DNA from: Streptomyces anulatus
GTDB lineage: Bacteria; Actinomycetota; Actinomycetes; Streptomycetales; Streptomycetaceae
Assembly: GCF_000721175.1 (NCBI RefSeq)
Contig: NZ_JOEZ01000010.1
Span: forward strand, 107,683-171,682
Reading direction: 5' to 3'
Length of the DNA: 64,000 nucleotides
The position numbers were made by a program, and so were the translations under genes. Shown piece by piece: positions 42,296-51,142 of this stretch; position 1 is the first letter of the stretch, and every line of letters begins with the position of its first letter. The notes under the pieces are model-generated. The model made no database searches. It was not told the origin of the DNA and saw nothing but the letters and a program-made list of their open reading frames with translations.

Positions 42296-42805
42296 ATGTC
42301 GGAAATAGTCAGTTGCGCGGAGCGCGCTCCCGATGACGGAGGTGTCCGAGGTGCCGCATGTACCCGAGGCGCACACAGCTGGTGGGTTCCCCGATTGCCC
42401 GGGGGCGTGCCGGAGGCCCGTCACCGGGTCCAGGAGGCCATGCGGGCCTGGGGCGAACCGGCCGAGCGGATCGAGGCGGCAGCTCTGATAGTGACCGAGC
42501 TGGTCACCAACGCCGTGCAGCACACCAGCACCCGGCGGATCCGCTGCCGGCTCCTGCGCTCCGCGGGCGGCGTGCGCATCTGCGTGTGGAATCGCGGCCG
42601 GGTCCGGATCCCGGCTCCGGCGACCCTGCGCGACTCGGCGGGCCTTCCCGTCGCCGGGGCCCCGGCGACGGGCAGCCACGCGGACGACGACGTGCTCGAC
42701 CGCCTCGCGGAGGACGGCAGGGGCCTCCTGCTCGTCGACGCGCTGGCGGCCCGCTGGGGCACCCGCGCCGCACTGGCGGGCCGGCTCGTCTGGGCCGACG
42801 TCTGA
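42296..42805 (+). CDS. HATPase_c family ATP-binding regulator paired with XRE gene
   Basis: 169 residues from the ATG at 42296. The N box IEAAALIVTELVTNAVQHTS and the G2 region EDGRGLLLVDALAARWG define the RsbW-like ATPase fold; a 25-residue loop between them (IPAPATLRDSAGLPVAGAPATG) is longer than usual. ATPases beside DUF5753 regulators are a recurring Streptomyces pair in which the ATPase may control the activity of the DNA-binding partner. No anti-sigma role is shown. Confidence 0.85.
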   Translation: MSEIVSCAERAPDDGGVRGAACTRGAHSWWVPRLPGGVPEARHRVQEAMRAWGEPAERIEAAALIVTELVTNAVQHTSTRRIRCRLLRSAGGVRICVWNRGRVRIPAPATLRDSAGLPVAGAPATGSHADDDVLDRLAEDGRGLLLVDALAARWGTRAALAGRLVWADV

Positions 42806-42879
42806 TCCCGTCCCACGACATTCCCGCGTGACCGCCGGACCACTCCTCGAAAATTCTTCCTCGCGGCGCCCTCGCGTGA

Positions 42880-43590
42880 TCAGGCGGGAGCGGTGCGGCA
42901 CTCCGGGTGGCCCCAGCCGTTCGGGTTCTTCGCGATCGGCTCCTTGGCCGCGTACGGCTTTCCGCAGTGGCACCGGCCCGCGAAACGCGCCGAGATCGTG
43001 CCGGTGGACCGCCCGCTGCGGGACGCGCCCCCGGCGCTCCGCCCCTTGCCGCCCGAAGCCCCGGACGCCTCGGTGCGCCCCTTCGTGGACCGCGCGGGCG
43101 CGGGCACCGGCAGTGCCGTGGCACCGTGCGCCGTACCGGCCGGGCTCTGGGCCACGGCCGCCTCACTGGCGGCCTGGTCGGCGAGCGCGTTGAGCGGGTC
43201 GCCGTTCACCTGGTGTGCGGGCACGTAGCGGAACGTCACCGAACGGTCGGCGAGCAGGGCGTCGATGCGGGTGACCAGCTCACGGTTGGCGACGGGCTTG
43301 CCGCCGGAGGTCTTCCAGCCGTTGCGCTTCCAGCCCGGCAGCCACTTGGTCACGGCGTTCATGGCGTACTGCGAGTCCATCCGCACCTCGACCCGCACCG
43401 CCGGATCGGTGGACTCCAGCAGCTGGGCCAGAGCGGTGAGCTCGGCGACGTTGTTCGTCGCGGTGCCGAGCGGTCCGGCCTCCCAGCGCACCGGATTCCC
43501 GTCCGCGTCGGCGGCGACCCACGCCCAGGCGGCCGGTCCCGGATTTCCCTTCGACGCCCCGTCACACGCGGCGATCATGCTCTCGTTCAT
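42880..43590 (-). CDS. rnhA: ribonuclease HI with Cys-rich C-terminal extension
   Basis: 236 residues from the ATG at 43590. The N-terminal ~145 residues are RNase HI, which cleaves RNA in RNA-DNA hybrids. The carboxylates are Asp10 (ACDGASKGNPG), Glu50 (NNVAELTAL), Asp72 (RMDSQYAM) and Asp138 (NALADQAA), with the catalytic His loop PAHQVNGD. After a Ser/Gly/Ala linker the C-terminus reads CHCGKPYAAKEPIAKNPN then GWGHPECRT, a possible small metal-binding knuckle absent from E. coli RNase HI. Confidence 0.9.
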   Translation of the reverse strand: MNESMIAACDGASKGNPGPAAWAWVAADADGNPVRWEAGPLGTATNNVAELTALAQLLESTDPAVRVEVRMDSQYAMNAVTKWLPGWKRNGWKTSGGKPVANRELVTRIDALLADRSVTFRYVPAHQVNGDPLNALADQAASEAAVAQSPAGTAHGATALPVPAPARSTKGRTEASGASGGKGRSAGGASRSGRSTGTISARFAGRCHCGKPYAAKEPIAKNPNGWGHPECRTAPA

Positions 43591-43675
43591 CCCTCGATCA
43601 TGCCAGCCCCGCATGACCGTTCCGACCGCCCCGTGATCGCCGTGACAACCGCGCCCAGGGCGCGAGCGGGTCGTA

Positions 43676-44314
43676 TCAGGGCACGATCGGGTCCGCATGG
43701 CCGCCGTCGACGCGCACGGCCGCCCCGGTCGTCGCCGAGGCCTGCGCGGAGCTGAGGCGGACGGCCAGGCCGGCGATCTCCTCGGGCTCGATGAGCCGCT
43801 GGATCAGGGACTGCGGGCGGTGCAGCCGCATGAACTCGCGCTGTTCCTCGTCCCCGGGAAGCCCCTTGTCGACGAGCTCGTACGCGAAGTCCTCCACGCC
43901 ACCGGTGTGCGTGGGGCCGGCGATCACGGAGTTCACCGTCACGCCCGTGCCCGCGGCCTCCTTGTCCAAGCCACGGGAGACGGCGAGCAGCGCGGTCTTC
44001 GGCATGCCGTAGTGGATCATCTCGGCGGGGATCACGATCGCGGAGTCACCGGCGATGTTCAGCACGCTCCCCCTGCGGTGCCCGGTCATACCCGGCAGGC
44101 AGTGCCGGATCAGCCGGACGGCGCCGAGGACGTTCGTGTCGGAGTACGTCCGCCACGTCCCGGTCGACAGCCCCGGCATCTTCGGATCCAGGCCGCCGCC
44201 GGAGATCACCGACGGCGAGTCGCAGGCCGCGGCGAGCCCGGTCGCGATGGCGAGGCCGATACCTTGCGAGGAACCGGACACCACCGCGTCCTTCCCCGAC
44301 AGACCGATGCGCAC
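43676..44314 (-). pseudogene. SDR oxidoreductase with in-frame internal deletion
   Basis: 212 codons stay open from a GTG with GGGAG 7 nt ahead. The start AVVSGSSQGIGLAIATGLAAA is a normal SDR cofactor motif, and the active-site YGMPK and C-terminus are normal. Between them about 50-60 residues that should carry the NADP-specificity loop and NNAG/NNLG motif are replaced by a short odd stretch (CDSPSVISGGGLDPKMPG). The protein can be made but probably cannot bind cofactor properly. Full-length relatives are ~265 residues. Confidence 0.65.
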
Positions 44315-44411
44315 GCCACTTCTCCCGTTGCCTGCTCGTCCGTCGCCGTGCATGCCCCGGGTCCGTGGGGGCCGGTCGCCTCCCGGCCCCGCACCCCCGA
44401 CCCGCAACCGC

Positions 44412-44442
44412 TTGACCTCGACCAGACTTGAGGTCTTAGCGT
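44412..44442 (+). promoter_or_regulatory. MerR-type promoter/operator before the ABC exporter
   Basis: -35 TTGACC (44412-44417) and -10 TAGCGT (44437-44442) are separated by 19 bp, the over-long spacer that MerR activators correct by twisting DNA. The dyad GACCTC (44414-44419) / GAGGTC (44430-44435) lies inside it. The next plus-strand gene is the ABC exporter at 44527. No merR gene lies in the window. Confidence 0.75.
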
Positions 44443-44526
44443 TCCCAGTGAACCCGGGGCCGTACGGCAGACCGGGATCCGCAGGTCGTCAGCTCTTCCG
44501 CAGGCCATCAGATTTCGGAGCGCCCC

Positions 44527-46425
44527 ATGGACATGGAAGTCACTGCGTGGCATTCGCTGCACAGCGCGATGAACGCCCAGCAGGACCGCCGGCCCTTCTC
44601 CCGGAAGGCGTTGCGCCGCATCATGCTCTTCGCCCGGCCCCACCGGCAGCGGATCTACCGCTTCCTGCTGCTGAGCGTCCTGACCGCGCTGCTCGCGGTG
44701 GCCACCCCGGTACTGGCCGGGAAGGTCGTCGACGCGATCGTGAACGGCGAGGAGACCGGAACGGTCACCCGGCTCGCTCTGCTCATCGCGCTCATCGCCG
44801 TCGTCGAGGCCGGTCTCGGCCTGCTCACCCGCTGGCTGTCGTCGACGCTGGGCGAGGGACTGATCCTGGACCTGCGCACCGCCGTCTTCGACCATGTGCA
44901 GAAGATGCCGGTGGCCTTCTTCACCCGGACCCGGACCGGCGCCCTGGTCAGCCGGCTCAACAATGACGTGATCGGCGCGCAGCGGGCCTTCAGCAACACG
45001 CTCTCCGGCGTCGTCTCCAACCTCGTCACGCTGCTGCTGACGCTCGCCGTGATGCTGACGATCTCGTGGCAGATCACGTTGCTCTCACTCGTGCTGCTCC
45101 CGGTGTTCGTCGTGCCGGCCCGCCGGATGGGGGCCCGGATGGCGGGTCTCCAGCGGGAGGCGGCCGACCACAACGCCGCGATGGGCACCCAGATGACCGA
45201 GCGGTTCTCCGCCCCCGGCGCGACGCTCGTCAAGCTCTTCGGGCGCCCCTTGGACGAGTCGGCCGAGTTCGCCGCCCGCGCCGACCGGGTGCGTGACATC
45301 GGCATCCGTACTGCGATGGTCCAGTCGGCGTTCATCACCGCACTGACCCTGGTCTCCGCCCTGGCGCTGGCTCTCGTCTACGGGCTCGGCGGCTTCTACG
45401 CCCTGCGTGGCAGCCTGGAGCCGGGGGCCGTCGTGGCGCTGGCGCTGCTGCTGACCCGGCTGTACGCCCCGCTCACCGCCCTCGCCGGCGCGCGGGTCGA
45501 GGTGATGAGCGCGCTCGTCAGCTTCGAGCGGGTCTTCGAGATCCTGGACCTGAAACCGCTGATCGAACAGAAGCCGGACGCCCGCCCGGTGCCGGAGGGC
45601 CCGGTCTCGGTGGAGTTCGACCGGGTGTCCTTCGGCTACCCCTCCGCCGAGAAGGTCTCCCTCGCCTCACTGGAGGAGGTCGCCACGCTCGACGACCGGG
45701 GCGGCACTCCGGTCCTGCACGAGGTCTCCTTCCGTGCCGAACCGGGCCAGATGATCGCTCTGGTGGGCTCCTCCGGCGCGGGCAAGTCGACGATCGCGCA
45801 GTTGCTGCCGCGGCTGTACGACGCGGACGCCGGTTCCGTGCGGCTGAACGGGGTCGACGTACGCGATCTGAGCGCCGACTCGATCCGGGACACGCTCGGC
45901 ATGGTCACCCAGGACGGGCACCTCTTCCACGAGTCGGTGCGGGCCAACCTCCTGATCGCCCGGCCCGACGCCTCCGAGGACGACATCTGGGACGCCCTGC
46001 GCCGCTCCCGGCTCGACGGTCTGATCGCCTCACTGCCCGACGGGCTCGACACGGTGGTGGGCGAGCGCGGTTACCGGCTCTCCGGCGGCGAGCGCCAGCG
46101 CCTCACGATCGCCCGGCTGCTGCTGGCCCGTCAGCGGGTCGTGATCCTCGACGAGGCGACCGCGCACCTCGACTCCACCTCCGAGGCCGCCGTCCAGGAG
46201 GCACTGGCCGAAGCACTGACGGGCCGGACGGCCCTGGTGATCGCCCACCGGCTCTCGACCGTACGGGCGGCCGACCGGATCCTGGTCGTGGAGGCGGGCC
46301 GGGTCGTCGAGAACGGCACGCACGCCGAGCTGCTGGCGGCCGGCGGGCGGTACGAGGAGCTGTACCGCACCCAGTTCGAGCGACCGTCGTCGGACGGGGA
46401 AAGGCCGGTCCAGCCGGTCCGCTGA
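44527..46425 (+). CDS. ABC exporter, fused membrane and ATPase domains
   Basis: 632 residues: an N-terminal type-I exporter membrane domain with six spans (~42-330) and a C-terminal ATPase (Walker A GSSGAGKST, Q-loop VTQDGHLFHESV, signature YRLSGGERQRL, Walker B VVILDEATAHLD, switch His in VIAHRLSTV). It works as a homodimer or with a partner half. The insert SLASLEEVATLDDRGGTP in the ATPase beta-region is unusual. The MerR-type promoter suggests induction by a toxic ligand, so multidrug export is likely. Confidence 0.93.
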   Translation: MDMEVTAWHSLHSAMNAQQDRRPFSRKALRRIMLFARPHRQRIYRFLLLSVLTALLAVATPVLAGKVVDAIVNGEETGTVTRLALLIALIAVVEAGLGLLTRWLSSTLGEGLILDLRTAVFDHVQKMPVAFFTRTRTGALVSRLNNDVIGAQRAFSNTLSGVVSNLVTLLLTLAVMLTISWQITLLSLVLLPVFVVPARRMGARMAGLQREAADHNAAMGTQMTERFSAPGATLVKLFGRPLDESAEFAARADRVRDIGIRTAMVQSAFITALTLVSALALALVYGLGGFYALRGSLEPGAVVALALLLTRLYAPLTALAGARVEVMSALVSFERVFEILDLKPLIEQKPDARPVPEGPVSVEFDRVSFGYPSAEKVSLASLEEVATLDDRGGTPVLHEVSFRAEPGQMIALVGSSGAGKSTIAQLLPRLYDADAGSVRLNGVDVRDLSADSIRDTLGMVTQDGHLFHESVRANLLIARPDASEDDIWDALRRSRLDGLIASLPDGLDTVVGERGYRLSGGERQRLTIARLLLARQRVVILDEATAHLDSTSEAAVQEALAEALTGRTALVIAHRLSTVRAADRILVVEAGRVVENGTHAELLAAGGRYEELYRTQFERPSSDGERPVQPVR

Positions 46426-46488
46426 CCCGCCGTCCTCGCCCATGCCCCTGCCCACACCGTTCGGCCGGACCTCACCGGCCGGGCGGCG

Positions 46489-46755
46489 TCAGCGTGTACC
46501 GGTGCGGACGAGGGCCTGCTCGACGGTCCGCAGCCGCCGCAGCGCATGGCCGCCGCACCGGCGCCACTCCTTCGGCGACACCCGAGGACGGTGCCCGCCG
46601 TTGGTGACGAGTGCGTTCACCGACGTCATCGGGTCCGCCGCCATGCTCTTGGCCAGCAACACGCCGACCACCAGCGGGAGCAGCGTGACGGCCAGGGCGG
46701 AACCGGCGGTCGTGACGTGCTGGATACGGGGGCGGCGCGGCGCTTCGGAGGTCAT
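46489..46755 (-). CDS. small hypothetical membrane protein
   Basis: 88 codons from an ATG at 46755. A single hydrophobic span (ALAVTLLPLVVGVLLAKSM) near residues 20-38 is followed by a basic tail ending in RRLRTVEQALVRTGTR. No family recognised. The frame lies in a space not used by other genes, and codon third positions are GC-rich, so it is probably real. It is convergent with the ABC exporter and divergent from the methyltransferase gene. Confidence 0.5.
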   Translation of the reverse strand: MTSEAPRRPRIQHVTTAGSALAVTLLPLVVGVLLAKSMAADPMTSVNALVTNGGHRPRVSPKEWRRCGGHALRRLRTVEQALVRTGTR

Positions 46756-46907
46756 ACGGCCATCGAACAGCGGCCCGGGGACCGCGACATCGGGGTACGT
46801 ACTCAGGAGTGGTGGACCGGCATACTCAGCCGCTCGCGGGGGGACGCTCACAGCGGCCGGGTGCGCGGATCCCGGCCGAGCCGCCGGAGCACGGAGGGAT
46901 CGCGTCG

Positions 46908-47597
46908 ATGGGTGACAGCCAGGGACCGGGTGACAGCGGAGCTCTCCATGACGGCCAGGGACCGGCGGACAACGGTCGCGGACGTCCGGCCGCGGCTGTG
47001 TTCGACGCACTGGGCGCGGAGTACGAACGGGCCTTCGCCGCTTCGGCCGCCCACCGGGAGTCGCTGGAGAGGCTGCTGGCGGACCTCGCCCCCGGAAGCC
47101 GGGTGCTGGACGTGGGCAGCGGGACGGGCCGGCCCACCGCGCAGACCCTGACGGACGCGGGGCACCGGGTGCTGGGGGTCGATGTGTCACCGGTGATGAC
47201 CGCGCTCGCGGCGCGGCAGGTGCCCGAAGCCGAGTTCCGGTGCGCGGACATCCGTGATCTCCCCCTGCCCGAGGGTGAGTTCGACGCGGTCTGTGTGTAC
47301 TTCTCGCTGCTGCAGATGGAGCGCGGCGAGCAGGGCGAGCTGCTGGGGCGGCTCGCCCGGTCGCTGCGGCCCGGCGGACTGCTGGCCGTGGCGACGGTAC
47401 CGGTGGACGTCGCGGGCGTCGACGCGGTGTTCATGGGGCAGCCGGTCCGGGTCTCCAGCTTCGGCGCCGAGGAGTTCACCGCTCTGGCCGCGCGGGCGGG
47501 CATCGCCGTGGACTGGGCGCACAGCGCGCTGTTCACTCCGGATCACCCGGCGGGCGCACCCGAGCCGCACCTCTTCCTGCACGGCCGGCGCATCTGA
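46908..47597 (+). CDS. class I SAM-dependent methyltransferase
   Basis: 229 residues from an ATG with GGAGGGA 7 nt ahead. Motif I is VLDVGSGTGRPTAQTL, motif II VLGVDVSPVMTALA, followed by FRCADIRDLPLPEGEFDAVCVYFSLLQM and the post-motif LRPGGLLAVATV. It resembles the Methyltransf_11/25 small-molecule group. An N-terminal ~25 residues rich in Gly/Asp/Gln is probably disordered. Substrate unknown. Confidence 0.87.
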   Translation: MGDSQGPGDSGALHDGQGPADNGRGRPAAAVFDALGAEYERAFAASAAHRESLERLLADLAPGSRVLDVGSGTGRPTAQTLTDAGHRVLGVDVSPVMTALAARQVPEAEFRCADIRDLPLPEGEFDAVCVYFSLLQMERGEQGELLGRLARSLRPGGLLAVATVPVDVAGVDAVFMGQPVRVSSFGAEEFTALAARAGIAVDWAHSALFTPDHPAGAPEPHLFLHGRRI

Positions 47598-47912
47598 CGG
47601 CACAGCGTTCCCTCGCGCCCACTCCGCCCATTGGCTATCACAAAGAACAAGCCGAATGAATGACATGGATGGCGCATTCGCGTTCCTTCACGAGAAGGTA
47701 ATGCGATAGCAAAGTTCTGGTCTATATGCTCAGCTGTAGTCGTATCCGCGAGGAGCGACCGGAGTGGGACTCATGACGGCTGCCATCCGGCATACCGCGA
47801 GGTGAGACGCCTCTCCCTTTCCGAACATTCATACGGACACAAACAGCGCATTCGTCAATATGACCCGACCACACCGCTCCCCGGCACTGCCGGATGCAGG
47901 AGGCAGGCCACC
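47598..47912. other. 315-bp AT-richer gap before the carbonic anhydrase gene
   Basis: No gene is supported. The base composition is clearly less GC-rich than the surroundings. It holds a 17-codon ORF at 47656-47709 (MNDMDGAFAFLHEKVMR) without a ribosome site and an imperfect dyad CGCATT / AATGCG (47673-47678, 47700-47705). It probably contains the promoter of the carbonic anhydrase-SulP operon. Confidence 0.5.
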
Positions 47913-48509
47913 ATGCAATCCCTCGTAGACCACGCCCGGACATTCACCGAGCACGTCGCCGCGAACGCAAAGGATTTCGCACGTCTCGCGGACGGCCAGA
48001 CCCCCGAAGCACTCTTCGTCACGTGCTCGGACTCACGCGTCGTCCCGTCCCTGTTCACCGGTGCCCGCCCGGGCCAGCTCTTCGAACTCCGCACCGCCGG
48101 CAACATCGTGCCGCCCTACCCCGCGCAGGACCGGCCCACCGGTGAGGCCGCGACCATCGAGTACGCGCTGCGCATGCTCCAGGTGCGCGACATCATCGTG
48201 TGCGGGCACTCCCACTGCGGCGCGGTGGGCGCCGTGTTCCGCGGCGACGACCTCTCCGCCATGCCCGCCGTCCGCCACTGGCTGGAGCACTCCACGGACG
48301 GCAGGGACCCGGCGGCGGACCCCGCCGACCTCCCCGGGGCGATCCAGGCCCACGCCCTCGCCCAGCTGCACACGCTGCGGAGCTACCCCGCGGTCCGTGA
48401 GCGGCTCACCGAGGGCACCCTCGGCCTGCACGCCTGGTACTACGAGGTGGACACCGGCTCCGTCAGCGTGCACCGGCCGGAGCGCGGGACCGAGTTCGCC
48501 CGCCTCTGA
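47913..48509 (+). CDS. beta-class carbonic anhydrase
   Basis: 198 residues from an ATG with AGGAGG 9 nt ahead. It interconverts CO2 and bicarbonate. Zinc ligands are Cys38 (in VTCSDSRVVPS), His99 and Cys102 (in CGHSHCGAV), and the Asp40-Arg42 dyad is intact. It is followed after 74 bp by a SulP transporter gene in the same direction, a pairing seen in many bacteria that links bicarbonate movement to its production. Confidence 0.94.
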   Translation: MQSLVDHARTFTEHVAANAKDFARLADGQTPEALFVTCSDSRVVPSLFTGARPGQLFELRTAGNIVPPYPAQDRPTGEAATIEYALRMLQVRDIIVCGHSHCGAVGAVFRGDDLSAMPAVRHWLEHSTDGRDPAADPADLPGAIQAHALAQLHTLRSYPAVRERLTEGTLGLHAWYYEVDTGSVSVHRPERGTEFARL

Positions 48510-48583
48510 CGGCTTCCCTCCCCCCACCACCCTCACGCGCCCGGCCCCCTCCGGGCACGACCGTACCCACAAGGGAATCCACC

Positions 48584-50053
48584 GTGATCTCCGCGAAGGA
48601 ACTCAAGAACCCCCACGTCGTGCGGCGCGACCTGCTGGCGTCGCTCGTCGTCTTCCTGGTCGCGCTTCCGCTGTGCCTCGGCGTCGCCGTCGCCTCCGGA
48701 GTACCGGCCGAACTGGGCCTGGTCACCGGTATCGTCGGCGGGCTCGTCGTCGGCTTCCTGCCGGGCAGCAAGCTCCAGGTCAGCGGGCCCGCGGCCGGGC
48801 TCACCGTGCTCGTCTACGAGGCGGTCAAGGAATTCGGCCTCAGCACACTCGGCCCGATCGTGCTGGCCGCCGGGCTGCTCCAGATGGTGCTGGGCGTAGC
48901 GCGCTTCGGCCGCTGGTTCCGCGCCATCTCCGTCTCCGTGGTCCAGGGCATGCTCGCCGGCATCGGCCTGATCATCGTGCTGGGCCAGGTCTATGCCATG
49001 GCCGACACCGAACAGCCGGGCAGCGGGCTCGCCAAGCTGGCCGGACTCCCCGGTCTCGCCGTCGAGATCGTCACGCACCAGGAGGCCCTGACAGCCTTCG
49101 GCCTCGGCGCCGGTACGGTCGCCGTGCTGCTGCTGTGGCCGAAGCTCCCGGCCGCCGCGCGCCTCGTCCCGGCGCCCCTCGCCGCGGTCGCCCTGGCCAC
49201 CGCCGTCGCCTCGCTGGCCGGCCTGCGGCCGGCGGTCGCCGATGTGAACGGGCTGCTGCACGCCATCGATCTGCCCGGCGGGGCGGAGTTCGCCCGGCTC
49301 GCCGATGTGGCGGTCATCGGCACGGTCCTGGCCTTCGCCCTGATCGCCTCGGCCGAGAGCCTGTTCAGCGCGGCGGCTGTCGACCGGATGCACGACGGAC
49401 CGCGCACCGACTACGACAAGGAGCTGGTGGCCCAGGGCGTCGGCAACACCATCTGCGGGGCGCTCGGCGCGCTGCCGATGACCGCGGTCATCGTCCGCAG
49501 CTCCGCCAACGTCCAGGCCGGGGCGACGACTTCACTCTCCCGGATCGCCCACGGCCTGTGGCTGCTGCTCTTCGCCGCATTGCTGCCCGCCGCCGTCGGG
49601 ATCATCCCGCTGGCCGCGCTCGCCGGGGTCCTCGTTCACGCCGGGTGCAAGCTGGTGCCCGCAAAGGAGTTCGGCCCACTGTGGCGCGAACACCGGGGCG
49701 AGGCCGTGCTGCTGGCGGTCACCGCGATCGCCATCGTGGTGACCAACCTCTTCGAGGGGGTCGTGCTCGGCCTGCTGCTGGCCGTGGTCAAGTCGGCCTG
49801 GGAGACCTCGCACGTCCAGCTCACCACCCATGAGCTCACCGGTGGCCGGGTCGTGGTGAGCCTCACCGGGAACGCCACCTTCCTTCGGCTCCCCCGCATC
49901 CTGGAGCAGTTGGAGAAGCTCCCGCAGGACCAGCCCATAGAGCTGGACCTGACCGGACTGCGCCACCTCGACCACGCCTGCCGGGTCGCGCTGGAGAACT
50001 GGGCGCGCCGGCACAACAACGCGGAGATCGAGCCGGTGACGATCCGCCGGTAG
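48584..50053 (+). CDS. SulP family anion (probably bicarbonate) transporter
   Basis: 489 residues, GTG start. It has 11-12 membrane spans with SulP landmarks: RRDLLASLVVFLVALPLCLGVAVASG, the LQVSGPAAGLTVLVYEAV substrate loop and LIASAESLFSAAAVDRMHDG. A truncated STAS-like C-terminal domain (VVVSLTGNATFLRLPRILEQLEKL, ELDLTGLRHLDHACRVALENW) follows. Being downstream of a carbonic anhydrase favours bicarbonate over sulphate as substrate. Confidence 0.92.
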   Translation: MISAKELKNPHVVRRDLLASLVVFLVALPLCLGVAVASGVPAELGLVTGIVGGLVVGFLPGSKLQVSGPAAGLTVLVYEAVKEFGLSTLGPIVLAAGLLQMVLGVARFGRWFRAISVSVVQGMLAGIGLIIVLGQVYAMADTEQPGSGLAKLAGLPGLAVEIVTHQEALTAFGLGAGTVAVLLLWPKLPAAARLVPAPLAAVALATAVASLAGLRPAVADVNGLLHAIDLPGGAEFARLADVAVIGTVLAFALIASAESLFSAAAVDRMHDGPRTDYDKELVAQGVGNTICGALGALPMTAVIVRSSANVQAGATTSLSRIAHGLWLLLFAALLPAAVGIIPLAALAGVLVHAGCKLVPAKEFGPLWREHRGEAVLLAVTAIAIVVTNLFEGVVLGLLLAVVKSAWETSHVQLTTHELTGGRVVVSLTGNATFLRLPRILEQLEKLPQDQPIELDLTGLRHLDHACRVALENWARRHNNAEIEPVTIRR

Positions 50054-50070
50054 CTCCTCCACGCCGCCGT

Positions 50071-50111
50071 ACGGGACGCCGGGCGCTTCACATCAGCGCC
50101 CGGCGTCCCGT
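50071..50111. terminator. bidirectional hairpin terminator
   Basis: A perfect 16-bp stem, ACGGGACGCCGGGCGC (50071-50086) with its complement at 50096-50111, and a 9-nt loop. It lies 18 bp after the SulP stop and 57 bp from the convergent DUF2267 stop, so it can end both transcripts. Confidence 0.85.
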
Positions 50112-50168
50112 CGAAGCAGCGTCTCACGGCCCGGACCGCCGTTCCGGTGCCGCCGCGAACCCTTCGGA

Positions 50169-50606
50169 TCAGGCGGCCTGCGCGAGGAGTTCGGCGCGGC
50201 CGAAGAGGAGCGCGTAGCCGGGCGGCAGTCGGCCGATGACCCGAGCGACGAGGTCGTCGCCCACGAGCGCGGCGATCTGGCTCAGGACGACACCGGCGTC
50301 CCATCGCGCGGTCGCCGGAGTACCTCCGGTGCGCTCGGCGAGATCGCGGACGAACGCGGCTCCGGAGAGCTGCTTCACCGCAGGGGCTTCGGCGGTGAGG
50401 ACCAGCGCGGCCTGTCGTGGCAGTACGGCGGCGAGCGCGACGCGTTCGTCGCCGGTGACCTGACGGCCGAGCGCGCTCAGCACAGCGCGCAGGCTCTCCT
50501 CGGCGCGTTCGCGCGTCGGATAGGCCCCCTCGTACCGGATCTTCTCCAGCAGCCGGTCGCCGGTGGAGTCCGCCGGCGCACCGGCGTTCCGGGGCTCGTG
50601 GATCAT
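50169..50606 (-). CDS. DUF2267 protein, copy A
   Basis: 145 residues from the ATG at 50606. The DUF2267 pattern is ERAEESLRAVLSALGRQVTGDERVALAAVLPRQAALVL, then AAFVRDLAERTGG and LPPGYALLFGRAE. Function unknown; these small helical proteins are often stress-linked. The ATG lacks a strong ribosome site. It lies 40 bp downstream of a second DUF2267 gene. Confidence 0.83.
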   Translation of the reverse strand: MIHEPRNAGAPADSTGDRLLEKIRYEGAYPTRERAEESLRAVLSALGRQVTGDERVALAAVLPRQAALVLTAEAPAVKQLSGAAFVRDLAERTGGTPATARWDAGVVLSQIAALVGDDLVARVIGRLPPGYALLFGRAELLAQAA

Positions 50607-50646
50607 CGTGGCAGCAGCCCTTCTCGTCAGTACTGCTCGAACAGGA

Positions 50647-51045
50647 TCAGGCGCTCTTCGGATGCCCGCCGAAGAGCAGGTCATACCCGGGCGGCAGTTG
50701 AAGCAGGATGCGCCCTGTCAGTTCCTCGCCCGCCGCTTCCGCGGCGACGCTGAGGACGGCTCCGGCGTCCCACTGCGCGGTCTGTTCGCCGGCCCCTTCG
50801 ATCCAGGCAGCGGTGGCCCGCACGAACCGTTCCGGCGAGAGCGGTTCGGCGGCCTGGAGCGGGTTGAGCAGGATCAGCGCCATGGATTCCGGTAGCCGGG
50901 CGGCCAGTTCGGCCCGCTCTCTGCCGACCAGATGTGCGCCGAGGAGGGCCAGGACGACGCGCGCGGCGCGTTCGGCCTCCGTGCGCGTCTCGTACTTTCC
51001 GCGTTCCCGGACCCGGTCCAGGAACGCCTCCCACCGCAGAGTCAC
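50647..51045 (-). CDS. DUF2267 protein, copy B
   Basis: 132 residues, GTG start. It shares plan and phrases with copy A: TRTEAERAARVVLALLGAHLVGRERAELAARLPESMALIL, FVRATAAWIEGAG, AQWDAGAVLS and LPPGYDLLFGG. Tandem placement on the same strand implies duplication and divergence. The gene follows hsp18 in the same direction (97-bp gap), so the three may share heat induction. Confidence 0.84.
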   Translation of the reverse strand: MTLRWEAFLDRVRERGKYETRTEAERAARVVLALLGAHLVGRERAELAARLPESMALILLNPLQAAEPLSPERFVRATAAWIEGAGEQTAQWDAGAVLSVAAEAAGEELTGRILLQLPPGYDLLFGGHPKSA

Positions 51046-51142
51046 CGCAGCCGCCTCCTCGGGTGGTGCGGGCGGGAGCCGGGACCGGAAGAGGAAGGGA
51101 AGGTCCGTCCCGGCCCTCGCCGCTGTCGCGGACGGACCTCGG

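Noticed and set aside
47656..47709. 17-codon ORF upstream of the carbonic anhydrase gene as a leader peptide
   Set aside because: No ribosome site, no obvious terminator/antiterminator pair after it, and more than 200 bp from the gene.
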